From GH45 sp046704385 (lineage in GTDB: Bacteria > Bacteroidota > Bacteroidia > Bacteroidales > SZUA-534), in contig JBJKSB010000090.1 of assembly GCA_046704385.1 (NCBI GenBank), positions 1 through 64,000 on the forward strand: 64,000 nucleotides of DNA, written 5' to 3'. The position numbers were made by a program, and so were the translations under genes. How positions within the stretch are numbered: position 1 is the first letter of the stretch; each line of letters starts with the position of its first letter. Below, piece after piece: positions 1-10,100 of the stretch. The notes beneath the pieces were generated by a model that was not told the DNA's origin, ran no database searches, and saw nothing but the letters and a program-made list of their open reading frames with translations.

Positions 1-72
1 TCGGTATTCTTTAAACTTAGCTCTACAGGAAGCTTCATCAGGAAACTCTTCCATGAATTTGATAAGATTCAT
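1..72 (-). CDS. IS1595-family transposase, N-terminal fragment cut by the window edge
   Basis: Reading the minus strand from an ATG at 72 gives 24 codons, beginning MNLIKFMEEFPDEA and ending KFKEYR at the left edge. This opening (a short leader, then a 'FPDEASC.AKFKEYR' block) is the one I know from IS1595/ISXO2-like transposases, where a zinc-ribbon 'CPKCG' segment follows directly. The rest of the gene lies outside the window, so integrity cannot be judged. The terminal inverted repeat should lie between this start and trxB, but I could not define it. The identification rests on 24 residues only. Confidence 0.7.
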   Translation of the reverse strand, partial: MNLIKFMEEFPDEASCRAKFKEYR

Positions 73-139
73 ATCAATTTTTTTCCTATAATATAATAAA
101 TATTATTCATTCCCGATAGACATATTATTTTATTCAAAA

Positions 140-1147
140 TTATTCCTTTTCGGCAAGATAACGCTCAGTATCTAACGCTGCCATACAGCCGCTCCCGGCA
201 GCTGTTATTGCCTGACGGTATATATGATCCTGAACATCGCCACAGGCAAATACTCCAGCAACATTGGTACGACTTGAACCAGCTTTGGTTATAATGTAAC
301 CTGTTTCATCAGTTTCAACAAAAGGTTTAAATACGTCGGAGTTTGGCTTGTGCCCAATAGCCAGGAAAAAACCGTCCACTTTTATTTCAGTTTCGGATTC
401 ATCAGGCTGGCCTTGTCTTTTGATTAAACTGACTCCAGTCACAACATTTCCGTCACCCAATACTTCTTTGGTGTTGTGTTCATAAAGCACCTCAATATTA
501 GGGGTTTCATCAACTCTTTTCTGCATAGCCTTTGAAGCACGTAAATAATCTTTACGAACAATCAGGTACACTTTATTACATAGATTTGCCAGATAGGTAG
601 CTTCTTCGGCAGCAGTATCACCGCCACCAACAACAGCAACATCTTTACCACGATAAAAGAATCCATCGCAGGTAGCACAAGCAGATACTCCACCGCCTTT
701 ATATTTTTCTTCCGATTCTAAACCCAGGTATTTAGCTGTAGCTCCGGTTGCAACAATTAAAGCATCAGTAGTCATCACTTTTTCTCCATCAATAACCACT
801 TTATGTACTTTACCTGACAGATCGGTTTCGGTAACTGTTCCCCAACGAATTTCCGTACCAAAGCGTTCGGCCTGTTTCTTAAGGTCTTCCATCATGGCTG
901 TACCATCAATCCCTTCCGGATATCCGGGGAAGTTTTCAATTTCGGTGGTTGTGGTAAGTTGTCCACCAGCCTGCATTCCCTGTATCATTACCGGTTTCAG
1001 GTTAGCTCTTGCAGCATATATTGCAGCTGTATATCCGGCAGGCCCTGAACCCACAATTAAACACTTTACATGTTCAGCCTCTGCATTTGAAAGATCGTTT
1101 TTTTCAGGACTGCTTTTGGGCGTCTCCATTTTTTTAAAAAAGTCCAT
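140..1147 (-). CDS. trxB: Thioredoxin reductase (NADPH)
   Basis: A 335-residue flavoprotein that reduces thioredoxin with NADPH in the cytoplasm. The FAD-binding GSGPAG motif is at residues 33-38, the redox-active CATC at 157-160, and a second Rossmann GGGDTAAEEA motif follows, which is the standard low-molecular-weight TrxR order. The C-terminal FAD segment 'GVFACGDVQD' is present. The family is usually about 310-320 residues. The extra length is a charged N-terminal extension of about 26 residues, so translation might start later, but no internal ATG sits close to the Rossmann fold except Met7. It is transcribed alone, away from the GH2 operon. A candidate TAnnTTTG element lies about 47 bases upstream. 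Confidence 0.96.
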   Translation of the reverse strand: MDFFKKMETPKSSPEKNDLSNAEAEHVKCLIVGSGPAGYTAAIYAARANLKPVMIQGMQAGGQLTTTTEIENFPGYPEGIDGTAMMEDLKKQAERFGTEIRWGTVTETDLSGKVHKVVIDGEKVMTTDALIVATGATAKYLGLESEEKYKGGGVSACATCDGFFYRGKDVAVVGGGDTAAEEATYLANLCNKVYLIVRKDYLRASKAMQKRVDETPNIEVLYEHNTKEVLGDGNVVTGVSLIKRQGQPDESETEIKVDGFFLAIGHKPNSDVFKPFVETDETGYIITKAGSSRTNVAGVFACGDVQDHIYRQAITAAGSGCMAALDTERYLAEKE

Positions 1148-1518
1148 ATTGATGCTATTTTTAATTTACGTTTTGTTAATTTTTTTCAAGAACCAAATTT
1201 ATCAATTAAATTCTATCCTGACTTATTTATGTTTCTATATCCTGATAAAGAAAATCTATAATTAAAATAAAATTATAGACAAACACAGACAGTGATTTCC
1301 AAAAAGCATTCCAAAAATTATAACTCTGCTATAGCAGGAATTTTTGGCAGAGCGCTTACCCAATTAACTTTAACGATTGTTAAAATTCTTATGATTTATA
1401 TGTATATATGTAGATTTATGTATACTTTATATAAATGTCATTCATGCATAAACCAGCAATTTTGTCAGATTTTTATGTTTACTTTTAATGCGATATCTTG
1501 CAATAATAATTTTGACTT
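1148..1518. other. Intergenic region between divergent trxB and the GH2 operon
   Basis: 371 bases, very AT-rich. Apart from the trxB promoter candidate it holds only short open frames without family resemblance. No TAnnTTTG match was found for the rightward operon, and no repeat or hairpin of note. Confidence 0.6.
1194..1201 (-). promoter_or_regulatory. Candidate Bacteroidota -7 promoter element for trxB
   Basis: Minus-strand TAAATTTG fits the TAnnTTTG consensus of the Bacteroidota primary sigma factor and lies 47 bases before the trxB start codon. I see no convincing -33 TTTG partner, so this rests on one 8-base match. Confidence 0.4.
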
Positions 1519-4182
1519 ATGAATAATTTAGCATTACGTAACGGAATTTTAATGCTTGTCATAATGATCAGCATTTCAGCCTGTCAAAAAGGTTCTTCAC
1601 CTGATATTAAAGTTTTATCGGATAAATGGCAAATACAGAAGCAGGAAAAAATTAATGCCGGTGGCGATAAAATATCAGGGTCTAAATTCAAAACCAAGAG
1701 CTGGAAAACTATAGGTGTTCCAAATACCATTATGGCCGGTTTGGTTGAAAATGGAAAATATAAAAAAATTTACAAGGATAATAACCTTGAGAAGGCTGAT
1801 ACCAGGCCTTTTGAACAACCATGGTGGTACCGTAAACAATTCAATCTGAAAATTATAAAATATCATCAATTAGTTTTTGAGGGAATAAATTATAGTGCCA
1901 ACATATGGCTAAATGGTAAATTAATTGCCGACACTTCAAAAGTTAAAGGCGCTTATGGAATCTGGAAATTCGATGTGACACAATACGTAAAAAAAGGTAA
2001 GAATACATTGGCTGTCCAGGTTTTTCCACCTAAAGCCGATGATTTAACCATTGGTTTTGTGGACTGGAATCCATCAGCACCCGATAAAAATATGGGTATA
2101 TGGCGACCCGTCAAGCTTATCACAACCAATGCCATTTCGATGGAAGAACCTTTTGTGAAAACCGATCTGAACACCGCAACGCTTAACGAAGCCTCTTTAA
2201 CCATAACCACCCGTGTAACCAATCATTCTAAAACAGTTAAGAAAGCCAAAATACAAGGCAAAATTGAGGGTATAAAAGTTAAAAAAGCAGTTGAACTTAA
2301 ACCCGGCGAAACTGAGTTGATTGAATTCAATCCACAGGATTTCCCTGAGCTGAACCTTAAAAATCCACGAATTTGGTGGCCCAACAACATGGGAGATCCG
2401 AATTTATATCAACTTCATATGAAGGTATCAGTAGACAATAAGGTTTCCGACAGCCGCGAAATAAATTTTGGCATCCGTAAAGTGGAAGACTATTGGGTGG
2501 ATAAGAATAATAAGGGATTTAAAATAAATGGAAAAAAAGTGCTTATTAAAGGAGCAGGCTGGGTTGACGACTTATTGTTAGCCGACAGCGATGACAAAGT
2601 GGCTGCTGAATTGGAATATGTAAAGCATATGAATTTGAATTGCATCAGACTTGAAGGATTTTGGGGAAGGAACCAAACCTTATACGATAAAGCCGATGAA
2701 CTTGGAATTTTAATCATGATGGGCTGGAGCTGCCAGTGGGAATGGAAAGATTACTGTGGCCGACCCGAAGATAATTTTATGTGCATTCGGACCCAAGATA
2801 ATATGGAACTTCAGGCAAGGGCTTACCAGGATCAGGTGCGATGGTTGCGAAATCATCCAAGCATTTTTACGTGGGTTTACGGAAGTGACAAACTGCCACG
2901 ACCGGAACTTGAAACGCTTTTAAATAAGTATATCAACGAAGTGGACGGAACCCGGCCTTACCTTTTAAGTGCGAAAGGAGGCAATATTGATTCAGTTAAA
3001 AACAATGAAGGCAAATACGTTAAGGTTTATCATAATGCCAGTAAAATAAGTGGCCCATCGGGTGTGAAAATGTTGGGTCCATACGCTTATACAGCGCCCA
3101 ATTACTGGTACCTGGATAACCAAGCCGGTGGAGCCTATGGTTTTAATACTGAAACAGGTCCGGGTCCTCAAGTTCCTCCGTTTGAAAGTGTTAAAAAAAT
3201 GATTTCTGATACCAACCTTTGGCCATTAAATGACGTTTGGAACTTTCATTCAGGGCGTCATGCTTTCGGAACACTTGACCGGTACATTAAAGCTTTTAAT
3301 GCCCGGTATGGCGAAGCCAACAGCGCTGCAGATTTTACTTTTCGTTCACAAATATCAAATTATGAAGCCATCAGAGCCATGTACGAGGCATTTGAAGTAA
3401 ACAAACAAAAAAATGCAACGGGTGTAATTCAGTGGATGCTGAACTCAGCCTGGCCCGAAATGTACTGGCAGCTTTTTGACTGGTACCTGATGCCAAATGG
3501 AGCCTTTTACGGCACTAAAAAAGCCTGTCAGCCCTTGAATGCTATTTACAATTACGGCGATAAAAATATTTATTTAAGTAACGATTTTTTGTATCCGGTT
3601 AACGACATTAATGTTGAAGCTACTGTGTACGATATTCATTCGAAAGTAGTATTTACTAAAACTGTTCAGACTTCAATTGAAGCAAACACTTCGAAAAAAA
3701 TCATCGATCTGCCTGATTTTAAGGATATTTCGACTACTTACTTTTTAAATCTTAAAATAAGTGACGATGAAAATGTACTAGCCACTAATTTTTACTGGTT
3801 ATCGACCAAGCCTGATGTCAATGATTGGGAACATTCGCAATGGTATTACACACCATGTAAAGAATATGCAGATTTTACGCAGCTTCAAAGTCTTGATTCA
3901 GCCCAGGTTCGGGTAAAACATAAAATCTCAATCAATGAAAATGGAGATATGACTGTTGGGTTTGAACTTGAGAATATTTCCCCGAATATTGCCTTTTTTT
4001 TAGAGCTTTCTATCAAAGATAAACTGACAGGCAAAACCATTTTACCGGTTTTTTGGGACGATAATTATATTTCGCTAATGCCGGGTGAAAAGAGGTTTGT
4101 ATCAGGTACAGTACAAGATCAGTATATCTTAAACAGAGAATTCGGTTATTCCGAAAAAGGGTTAAATGTCCGTACCAAATAA
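1519..4182 (+). CDS. GH2 lipoprotein, exo-beta-D-glucosaminidase-like
   Basis: An 887-residue exported glycosidase. The signal peptide ends in a lipobox with Cys22 (SISAC), so it should be a surface or periplasmic lipoprotein. The order is GH2 jelly-roll domain (about 90-210), Ig-like domain (about 215-330), TIM barrel (about 335-650), then C-terminal beta domains. Instead of the usual GH2 Asn-Glu acid/base pair it has 'YGSDKLP' with Asp457. The likely nucleophile is Glu545 in 'GFNTETGPGP'. That Asp acid/base and the GFN.ET segment are typical of the exo-beta-D-glucosaminidase (CsxA) branch, which removes glucosamine from chitosan oligosaccharides; this is family knowledge applied to visible residues. 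It is followed after 18 bases by a sugar MFS transporter and then a ROK kinase, which fits amino-sugar use. A different beta-glycoside specificity within the same branch remains possible. Confidence 0.85.
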   Translation: MNNLALRNGILMLVIMISISACQKGSSPDIKVLSDKWQIQKQEKINAGGDKISGSKFKTKSWKTIGVPNTIMAGLVENGKYKKIYKDNNLEKADTRPFEQPWWYRKQFNLKIIKYHQLVFEGINYSANIWLNGKLIADTSKVKGAYGIWKFDVTQYVKKGKNTLAVQVFPPKADDLTIGFVDWNPSAPDKNMGIWRPVKLITTNAISMEEPFVKTDLNTATLNEASLTITTRVTNHSKTVKKAKIQGKIEGIKVKKAVELKPGETELIEFNPQDFPELNLKNPRIWWPNNMGDPNLYQLHMKVSVDNKVSDSREINFGIRKVEDYWVDKNNKGFKINGKKVLIKGAGWVDDLLLADSDDKVAAELEYVKHMNLNCIRLEGFWGRNQTLYDKADELGILIMMGWSCQWEWKDYCGRPEDNFMCIRTQDNMELQARAYQDQVRWLRNHPSIFTWVYGSDKLPRPELETLLNKYINEVDGTRPYLLSAKGGNIDSVKNNEGKYVKVYHNASKISGPSGVKMLGPYAYTAPNYWYLDNQAGGAYGFNTETGPGPQVPPFESVKKMISDTNLWPLNDVWNFHSGRHAFGTLDRYIKAFNARYGEANSAADFTFRSQISNYEAIRAMYEAFEVNKQKNATGVIQWMLNSAWPEMYWQLFDWYLMPNGAFYGTKKACQPLNAIYNYGDKNIYLSNDFLYPVNDINVEATVYDIHSKVVFTKTVQTSIEANTSKKIIDLPDFKDISTTYFLNLKISDDENVLATNFYWLSTKPDVNDWEHSQWYYTPCKEYADFTQLQSLDSAQVRVKHKISINENGDMTVGFELENISPNIAFFLELSIKDKLTGKTILPVFWDDNYISLMPGEKRFVSGTVQDQYILNREFGYSEKGLNVRTK

Positions 4183-4200
4183 ATTATAAAAAACTAAAGA

Positions 4201-5469
4201 ATGAAAAGCAGCAAAAACTACGGAATTGTATTTCTGGTGATGATGATCTTTTTTGTTATCTCCTTTTTGACCAATGTTATGGGGCCATTAATTCCCTTAA
4301 TTAAAGAAAGTTTTAGTGTCGGACTGGCTATGGCAGCTTTACTACCTTTCTTTTTCTTTATCGCTTATGGAGTAATGTCAATTCCTGCCGGAATACTGGT
4401 CGACACCTACAAGGAAAAGAAAATGATGGTATTCTCATTTATTCTCGCTTCACTGGGTGCCTTATTATTTGCGGCTTTTCCTAAATACCACGTTGCCCTG
4501 ATATCGTTATTTATGATGGGCACCGGAATGGCAATCCTTCAGGTTGCTATAAATCCATTACTAAGGGTTTCAGGAGGTGAAGAACATTTTGCTTTTTACA
4601 GTGTGTTGGGCCAGTTATTTTTTGGTTCAGCCTCATTCATCAGCCCATGGATTACAACAGACTTAGTGGAACGGTTAAGGAATTTTCAAGCTAAAACCAG
4701 CTCACTAATGCTGAATATTTTACATCAGGTTGTACCTGCCCATTTACCATGGACAGCAATTTACTGGGTCATTGCCGTGGTTTCCATTATTATGGTGCTG
4801 GTTATTCTGTTTATAAAATTACCTGAAGTTCAACTTACTGATGATGAAAAAGTTGATGGTATTAAGACCACTTTTTCGCTGCTTAAGAATAAAGTGGTTA
4901 TTCTGTATTTTATCGGAATATTTGCCTATGTTGGAACCGAACAGGGTCTGGCCAATTGGATGTCAGAATTTTTAAAAAACTATCATGGCTTAAGTCCGCT
5001 TGTTGAAGGGAAAAGTGCCGTTTCATTATTCTGGGGTTTACTTACTTTAGGTTGTTTGTTAGGATTGATACTGTTAAAATTCATCGACAGTAAATTAGTA
5101 TTACGGATCTTTACCATTGGCGCTATATTAAGCTTGGTACTGGCATTATTTGGAACAGCAAAAATGTCGATGATGGCCTTTTCAATTAGTGGATTTTGTT
5201 TATCGGTGATGTGGTCTATTATATTTTCGCTGGCATTAAATTCCGTGGAAAAGCACCATGGCACGTTCGCAGGTATTTTATGCACGGGTATTGCCGGAGG
5301 GGCCATTGTCCCGTTAATTATCGGCTCGTTGGGTGATATGTTTGGCTTACGAACCGGAATGTTCTTTTTGTTTGTCACCATGGCATATATACTCAGCATC
5401 AGTTTTTGGGCCAAGCCACTGGTAAACAACAAAACTATTTCACTGAAATCGAGGCAGAAAGAGGAATAA
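4201..5469 (+). CDS. MFS sugar transporter (FucP/NagP-like)
   Basis: A 422-residue inner-membrane protein with about 12 hydrophobic segments and a central charged loop around residues 215-235 (VQLTDDEKVDGIK). The N-terminal half resembles the fucose/glucose/N-acetylglucosamine proton-symporter group of the major facilitator superfamily (early 'NVMGPLIPLIKESF', then 'GMAILQVAINPLLR'). It begins 18 bases after the GH2 gene and ends 25 bases before the ROK kinase, so it probably imports the monosaccharide released by the former for phosphorylation by the latter. Substrate assignment to glucosamine is inference from neighbours. Confidence 0.88.
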   Translation: MKSSKNYGIVFLVMMIFFVISFLTNVMGPLIPLIKESFSVGLAMAALLPFFFFIAYGVMSIPAGILVDTYKEKKMMVFSFILASLGALLFAAFPKYHVALISLFMMGTGMAILQVAINPLLRVSGGEEHFAFYSVLGQLFFGSASFISPWITTDLVERLRNFQAKTSSLMLNILHQVVPAHLPWTAIYWVIAVVSIIMVLVILFIKLPEVQLTDDEKVDGIKTTFSLLKNKVVILYFIGIFAYVGTEQGLANWMSEFLKNYHGLSPLVEGKSAVSLFWGLLTLGCLLGLILLKFIDSKLVLRIFTIGAILSLVLALFGTAKMSMMAFSISGFCLSVMWSIIFSLALNSVEKHHGTFAGILCTGIAGGAIVPLIIGSLGDMFGLRTGMFFLFVTMAYILSISFWAKPLVNNKTISLKSRQKEE

Positions 5470-5494
5470 AGAAAATTTAAAATTATTATTCCGG

Positions 5495-6364
5495 ATGACT
5501 ACAGATTTAAGCTATACCATTGGAGTCGATTTAGGCGGAACAAATGTTCGCGCAGGTCTTATTCAAAACGGAAGAATTATTAAACATACCTCGGCTAAAA
5601 TACCTCAAAATAAGCACGACGAAACCGTTGTTCTGAAATGTATTATTGATACCATAAAACAAGTTCATACCACTCCCCTGAAAGGAATTGGAATTGGTGT
5701 ACCCGGACTTGTAGATCAAAAATCCGGAATAGTTCATTCCGTTATCAACATTCCGAGTTTTAGGGAAATTCCTTTGCGTAGTATCCTGGCAGAAGAGTTT
5801 GACACTGAAATTTTTATCAATAACGATGTTAACTGCTTTGTTTTGGGCGAAAAATTTTTTGGAGCTGGAATTCCTTACCAAAATGTTGTTGGATTATCTA
5901 TGGGTACGGGTTTAGGCGCCGGTATTATTTCAGGAAATAAATTGCTGGATGATGCAAACGGCGGATCGGGTGAATTTGGTGAAATTCCTTATCGGGATGC
6001 CAATTTTGAAGCCTATTGCAGTGGGCAGTTTTTTATGAAAATGCTGGGAAAAACAGGCGAGGAAGCATTTTTATTAGCACAAAATGGAGATGCTAAAGCT
6101 TTAGAAATCTTCCAGGAATTAGGAACACATATTGGAAAGGTTATTCATATTATATTACTCACGCTTGACCCACAGGCTATTATTCTTGGGGGTTCTATTG
6201 CTCAATCACGCAGGTTCTTTCATGAATCCATGATGGCGGAAGTCAGTAAATTTGTTTTTCAGAACTCGCTTAAAAACCTTCAGATACTTTATGCGAGCGA
6301 GAAGAACAGTCCAATTTTTGGGGCTGCAAAACTTGTTACGATGAATGCTAACCAGCCGAACTGA
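5495..6364 (+). CDS. ROK-family sugar kinase lacking the zinc motif
   Basis: A 289-residue cytoplasmic kinase. The phosphate-1 loop GVDLGGTNVRAGL is at the N-terminus, 'FINNDVNC' carries the catalytic Asp, and 'GLSMGTGLGAGI' is the phosphate-2 loop. The usual ROK zinc signature CxCGxxGCxE is absent. In its place is 'GEFGEIPYRDANFEAYCSG', with a single Cys. Related Bacteroidota ROK proteins show the same replacement, so it is probably a subfamily feature rather than damage. As last gene of the operon it likely phosphorylates the imported hexose or hexosamine. Kinase activity is probable but the sugar is not determined. Confidence 0.87.
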   Translation: MTTDLSYTIGVDLGGTNVRAGLIQNGRIIKHTSAKIPQNKHDETVVLKCIIDTIKQVHTTPLKGIGIGVPGLVDQKSGIVHSVINIPSFREIPLRSILAEEFDTEIFINNDVNCFVLGEKFFGAGIPYQNVVGLSMGTGLGAGIISGNKLLDDANGGSGEFGEIPYRDANFEAYCSGQFFMKMLGKTGEEAFLLAQNGDAKALEIFQELGTHIGKVIHIILLTLDPQAIILGGSIAQSRRFFHESMMAEVSKFVFQNSLKNLQILYASEKNSPIFGAAKLVTMNANQPN

Positions 6365-6492
6365 AAATATGTGTTTTTTAAGCCACTAATGGACACTAAT
6401 TTACACGAATTCTAAGAATCCGCTTGTTGGAGTCAAAAATGTGCATTTATGAAGCCTGAAATGAAAAGATTGTACTGATTAAGTTCACAGTA

Positions 6493-7024
6493 CTACTTTT
6501 TATTCCTGTTCTTTAATTTTTTCTCGGCTTTATTCACTTGTTCCAAAAAATGTTTTTCTATTTCTGAAATTTCGTTTTTCTTTGATTCTTTGTATTTCTC
6601 ATACTCAATATGAGCTTTTCCCAAAGCCTGTTGATGGCTAATTGTACCTGAATGGTTTAGAATATCCTTCTTTGTCAATGTAAGGTTTTATCCAGTCATT
6701 CATATACATTGGTTCCTGATTGAGAGCCTGAATTTCTGCCAGTTCGAGGTATGCAGTAACAATACGATTTAAAATATCCAAGTTATAGTAATTAGTAGGT
6801 TTTGTAGAAAAATCGGAAATTCCGATTTTTCTCACAGAAGGTTCTTTTTCAAGCTCTCCTTCATCAAAAATATTTATGATATGTTCATTAATTGTTGAAC
6901 GCGATTTTTGGAACAACTGACTCATTTGGTCAATGCTCAGCCAAACAGTTTCTTCTTCTAAACGGACATCAATTTTGGTTTGTCCATTTTCTGTTTGGTA
7001 TAGAAGTATTTCAGAGTTAGACAT
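6493..7024 (-). pseudogene. Decayed RhuM-family gene (internal deletion and frameshift)
   Basis: From an ATG at 7024, about 100 residues match the start of RhuM-type proteins (DNA-binding-like 'WLSIDQMSQLFQKSRSTINEHI', then 'EPSVRKI'). The sequence then jumps from 'NYYNLDI' straight to 'LNRIVTAYLELAEIQAL', which in intact proteins lies some 150-200 residues later. After 'MYMNDWIKP' the frame changes near 6680-6700 and continues as 'TKKDILNHSGTISHQQALGKAHIEYEKY', the normal RhuM C-terminus. A large internal deletion plus a small frameshift therefore inactivate it. RhuM genes often travel with genomic islands and toxin-antitoxin loci, so this is probably a relic of mobile DNA. Confidence 0.75.
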
Positions 7025-7110
7025 TTATCAGGCTAATTTTAGTATCATGCAAACTTAAAAATATAAAAACGATTGATAATGTTAACAATCTAATTAATAT
7101 TATTCAGTAT

Positions 7111-10100
7111 TCACTCAACTCGTAAAGCCGATACCAGATTTTTTTTGCCCGAGGTATAAGCTGCCAGAACAATCCAAAAAAGACCGCTTATGGTGATTAA
7201 TAAAATCAATCCAATTACCCACAATACCGGAATTTCAAACGAAGGCGACAAAATGGACGGCAACATTCCAATGAAGGATGAAATTACCCCGATTACCATT
7301 CCGGCAACAAGAATGGTCACATGCTCATAAAAAATAATTCCGGATATTTTCCTCGGTTTAAATCCAAGTGCCTGGTAAAGAGCGTATTCTCGGCGGCGTT
7401 CCAATTTATTACGAAGCACAATTATACCAAAACCCAACGCTCCTAATGCGATACCCAGACCTCCAAGGATCATAAAAACATCGAGATAGGTATTGGTTAC
7501 TGAATTGAATTCTGCAAGGCGTTGAGTGGTAAGCTCGTAATCAACTCCGTAATCACGGAAATTGAAATCGAGCATGTCAATAATTTTCTGCCTATATTCA
7601 GGCTGGGCATCAACCATCATAACTTTCGACTGAGCCGAAGACGGAAAATATTTTAAGAAATTTTGCTCCGATATCAGAATATTTCCCTGGAATACCGAAC
7701 TGTTCAACCCTCCGGCAATAATCAGGTTCAGTTTTTTTCCTTCCTCATCTGTATAATTCAGTGTATCGCCAATTTTTTTCATTAATCCCCAGGTGATCAC
7801 AGTCTGGTCAAGATAAGCCGGAATAGTATTTTCTGCGTAAGTCGTATCTAATGCTCCCCAAGGCGATTCAGCAGAAATTCCATCTTTTAATCCCATAAAC
7901 GAAAAAGCTTTATTTTCATCCAGATATTGATCGTCAATACCTAATATGCGTGGTCTTTGTACCTGGTTCAGGTTTAAACAACTGGCGTCGTCGCCACTCA
8001 GAGTATACATCTGGAAAAAATGAATGGAATCCGTAAAGGTTTCATCAGCTAAACTAAACTTTTCTTTGCCTATCGTAGAATTCAAATCAACACTGATGGG
8101 TAAACTGTTTTCCACCCAAAATAAAAATCCACCAGTACCAGACTGCCTTTGCTCGTTGGTACCATAAAAAGTCTTTCGGTTTGCACCGGTAATCATGACA
8201 CTGAATGTTCCCAGGGCCAGTAAAATAATAGCTGACAGGCTCCTGGTCAATTGCATGCCCAGATTCTTACTGATTAATTTGTGCACATTTAATCCTGCCT
8301 TTTTATCCGATTTACTTCCTTTTTTTATGATATATCCAAAATGCAAAACCATGGCTATCAAAATCATGGCACCCGCTGATAAAAACAGGTCGGCATTTTG
8401 TACCTGGTGTGTGGCTATGGAATATCCAACTAACAAAAGACCCACAAAATAAGAAACCAGGCTGAACCAAATCATTAGTTTTGACCGGTTTTTACCGAGG
8501 CCATGCCTGATATTTTCCAGCAGCGATAATTTTACCTGTTTGCGAATTACCAGGTACACCGATAAACCTGCGATGATGATACTGCTTATAATTCCATTAA
8601 CAAATGTCGTCGGGATCACCAAAACTTCCAGCGCATGAGTCCTCACGGCATCAATCCAAAGCGTGTTCAGGCCTTTCATAATAAGAATATTGTATAAAAT
8701 TCCCAAAAATGCTCCGGCAATGGAACCTGTAACAATTGGTAAAATGCTTTCCATCAGGAATATCCTGACAATTTTCTTCCGGTTAAAACCTAATGCTTTT
8801 AAAACCCCAATTTCAGATTTTCGGGAAAGTACATTTAAGGTATGTGCCAATACCAGCAAAATGATGGCTGCCGCTATTACGAAGAAACTCAGACTTAAGA
8901 ACAATTCGCCGAAATCAACCGAATTTTTGGCTGATTTTTCAGCTTCAGCTTTCACATTGGTAAACTGTAATCCCAAATCACCGGGATTTATTTTACTCAG
9001 AATATTATTTGCGAGTTGATCTTTATTTGTATTGTCTGCCTGGAATCGAATGGCAGTATAATCACCAAAGGCATTTCCCCATATTTTGGTAGCCTCGTCG
9101 AGGTTTATTAATGCTTTGGGAGTACCCCGGAATTTATTCCAGTAGTCTTCGTCTTTATCCCTTATTTTATCCAAATCGATAGGCACACCGGTTTCCCATT
9201 GGCTACAGCTTTGAGCATCTGATAAGCCCGGAAAATCAGGCATTAAATCCGGCTTAAAAAGACCGCTCTGATTGGGTTCAATTCGCTGAACCACAAATCG
9301 GGATTGTTGCACTTCCAATTTGCGGTAAGGCCCGATTACAAAATATTTAAAGGTCACCGAATCGCCTGTTTTTACTCCCAGATCATCGGCACACCAACTG
9401 TTTAAAATTACTTCATTAGGTTTCAGCTTTTGCCCCAACATTTCGTCCGAAATTCCAGAGACAAAAGAATACGGAGTTTCTTTATCATCAAACTGTATTC
9501 CGTTTACGAGATAGGTAATTACAGGATTAGCACTGTTTTCAAATGCAGCACCAACGGATTTGTCAATAAAAATGCGGTCTGCAGTCAGTTCAAATTGGTT
9601 TTCATTGTCCAGTTTGTTTAGTTTCAATCCGGCATCGTCAAGATTCCAAATTTGGGCAAGCCTTTGTTGTAATTCGCCAGAATTAAATTGATTATTCAAA
9701 TCACTCACCAGGACAACATTTACTTTGTTTTTCAAATCAAGATGTTTCCAAAGTAAACTTTTGGAGACCCAAATATTGTGCGGTGTTTTTTGATCAGATT
9801 TCAGGCTGAACCGTCCCAGGTTTTCATCTCCAATAATTTTTTCAACCCTTAGCCGGAACGAAACCGATGGCGATTTTTCCTGGGCAAAGGGAGCGTTTAC
9901 CGGTATGGCATCAACATTGTGCATTCTGATCAGAATTTCATCTCCAACGGAGACTTTCAACCGTTCCGCCATTTCATTACTCAGGTAAACCTGGTCACTA
10001 CCCGGTTCCGGGATTTGCTGGTTGCCCAACTTCCAAAACAAACTATCAATTCCCAAAATATTTACCTGGTTCACTCGGATATCCTGATCAGGATTCACAA

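Noticed and set aside
1292..1522. 76-residue frame before the GH2 gene
   Set aside because: Overlaps the GH2 start, lacks any family resemblance and has the composition of AT-rich intergenic DNA.
4983..5432. Long antisense frames inside genes such as this 149-residue one
   Set aside because: They are reverse-strand shadows of strongly supported coding genes.
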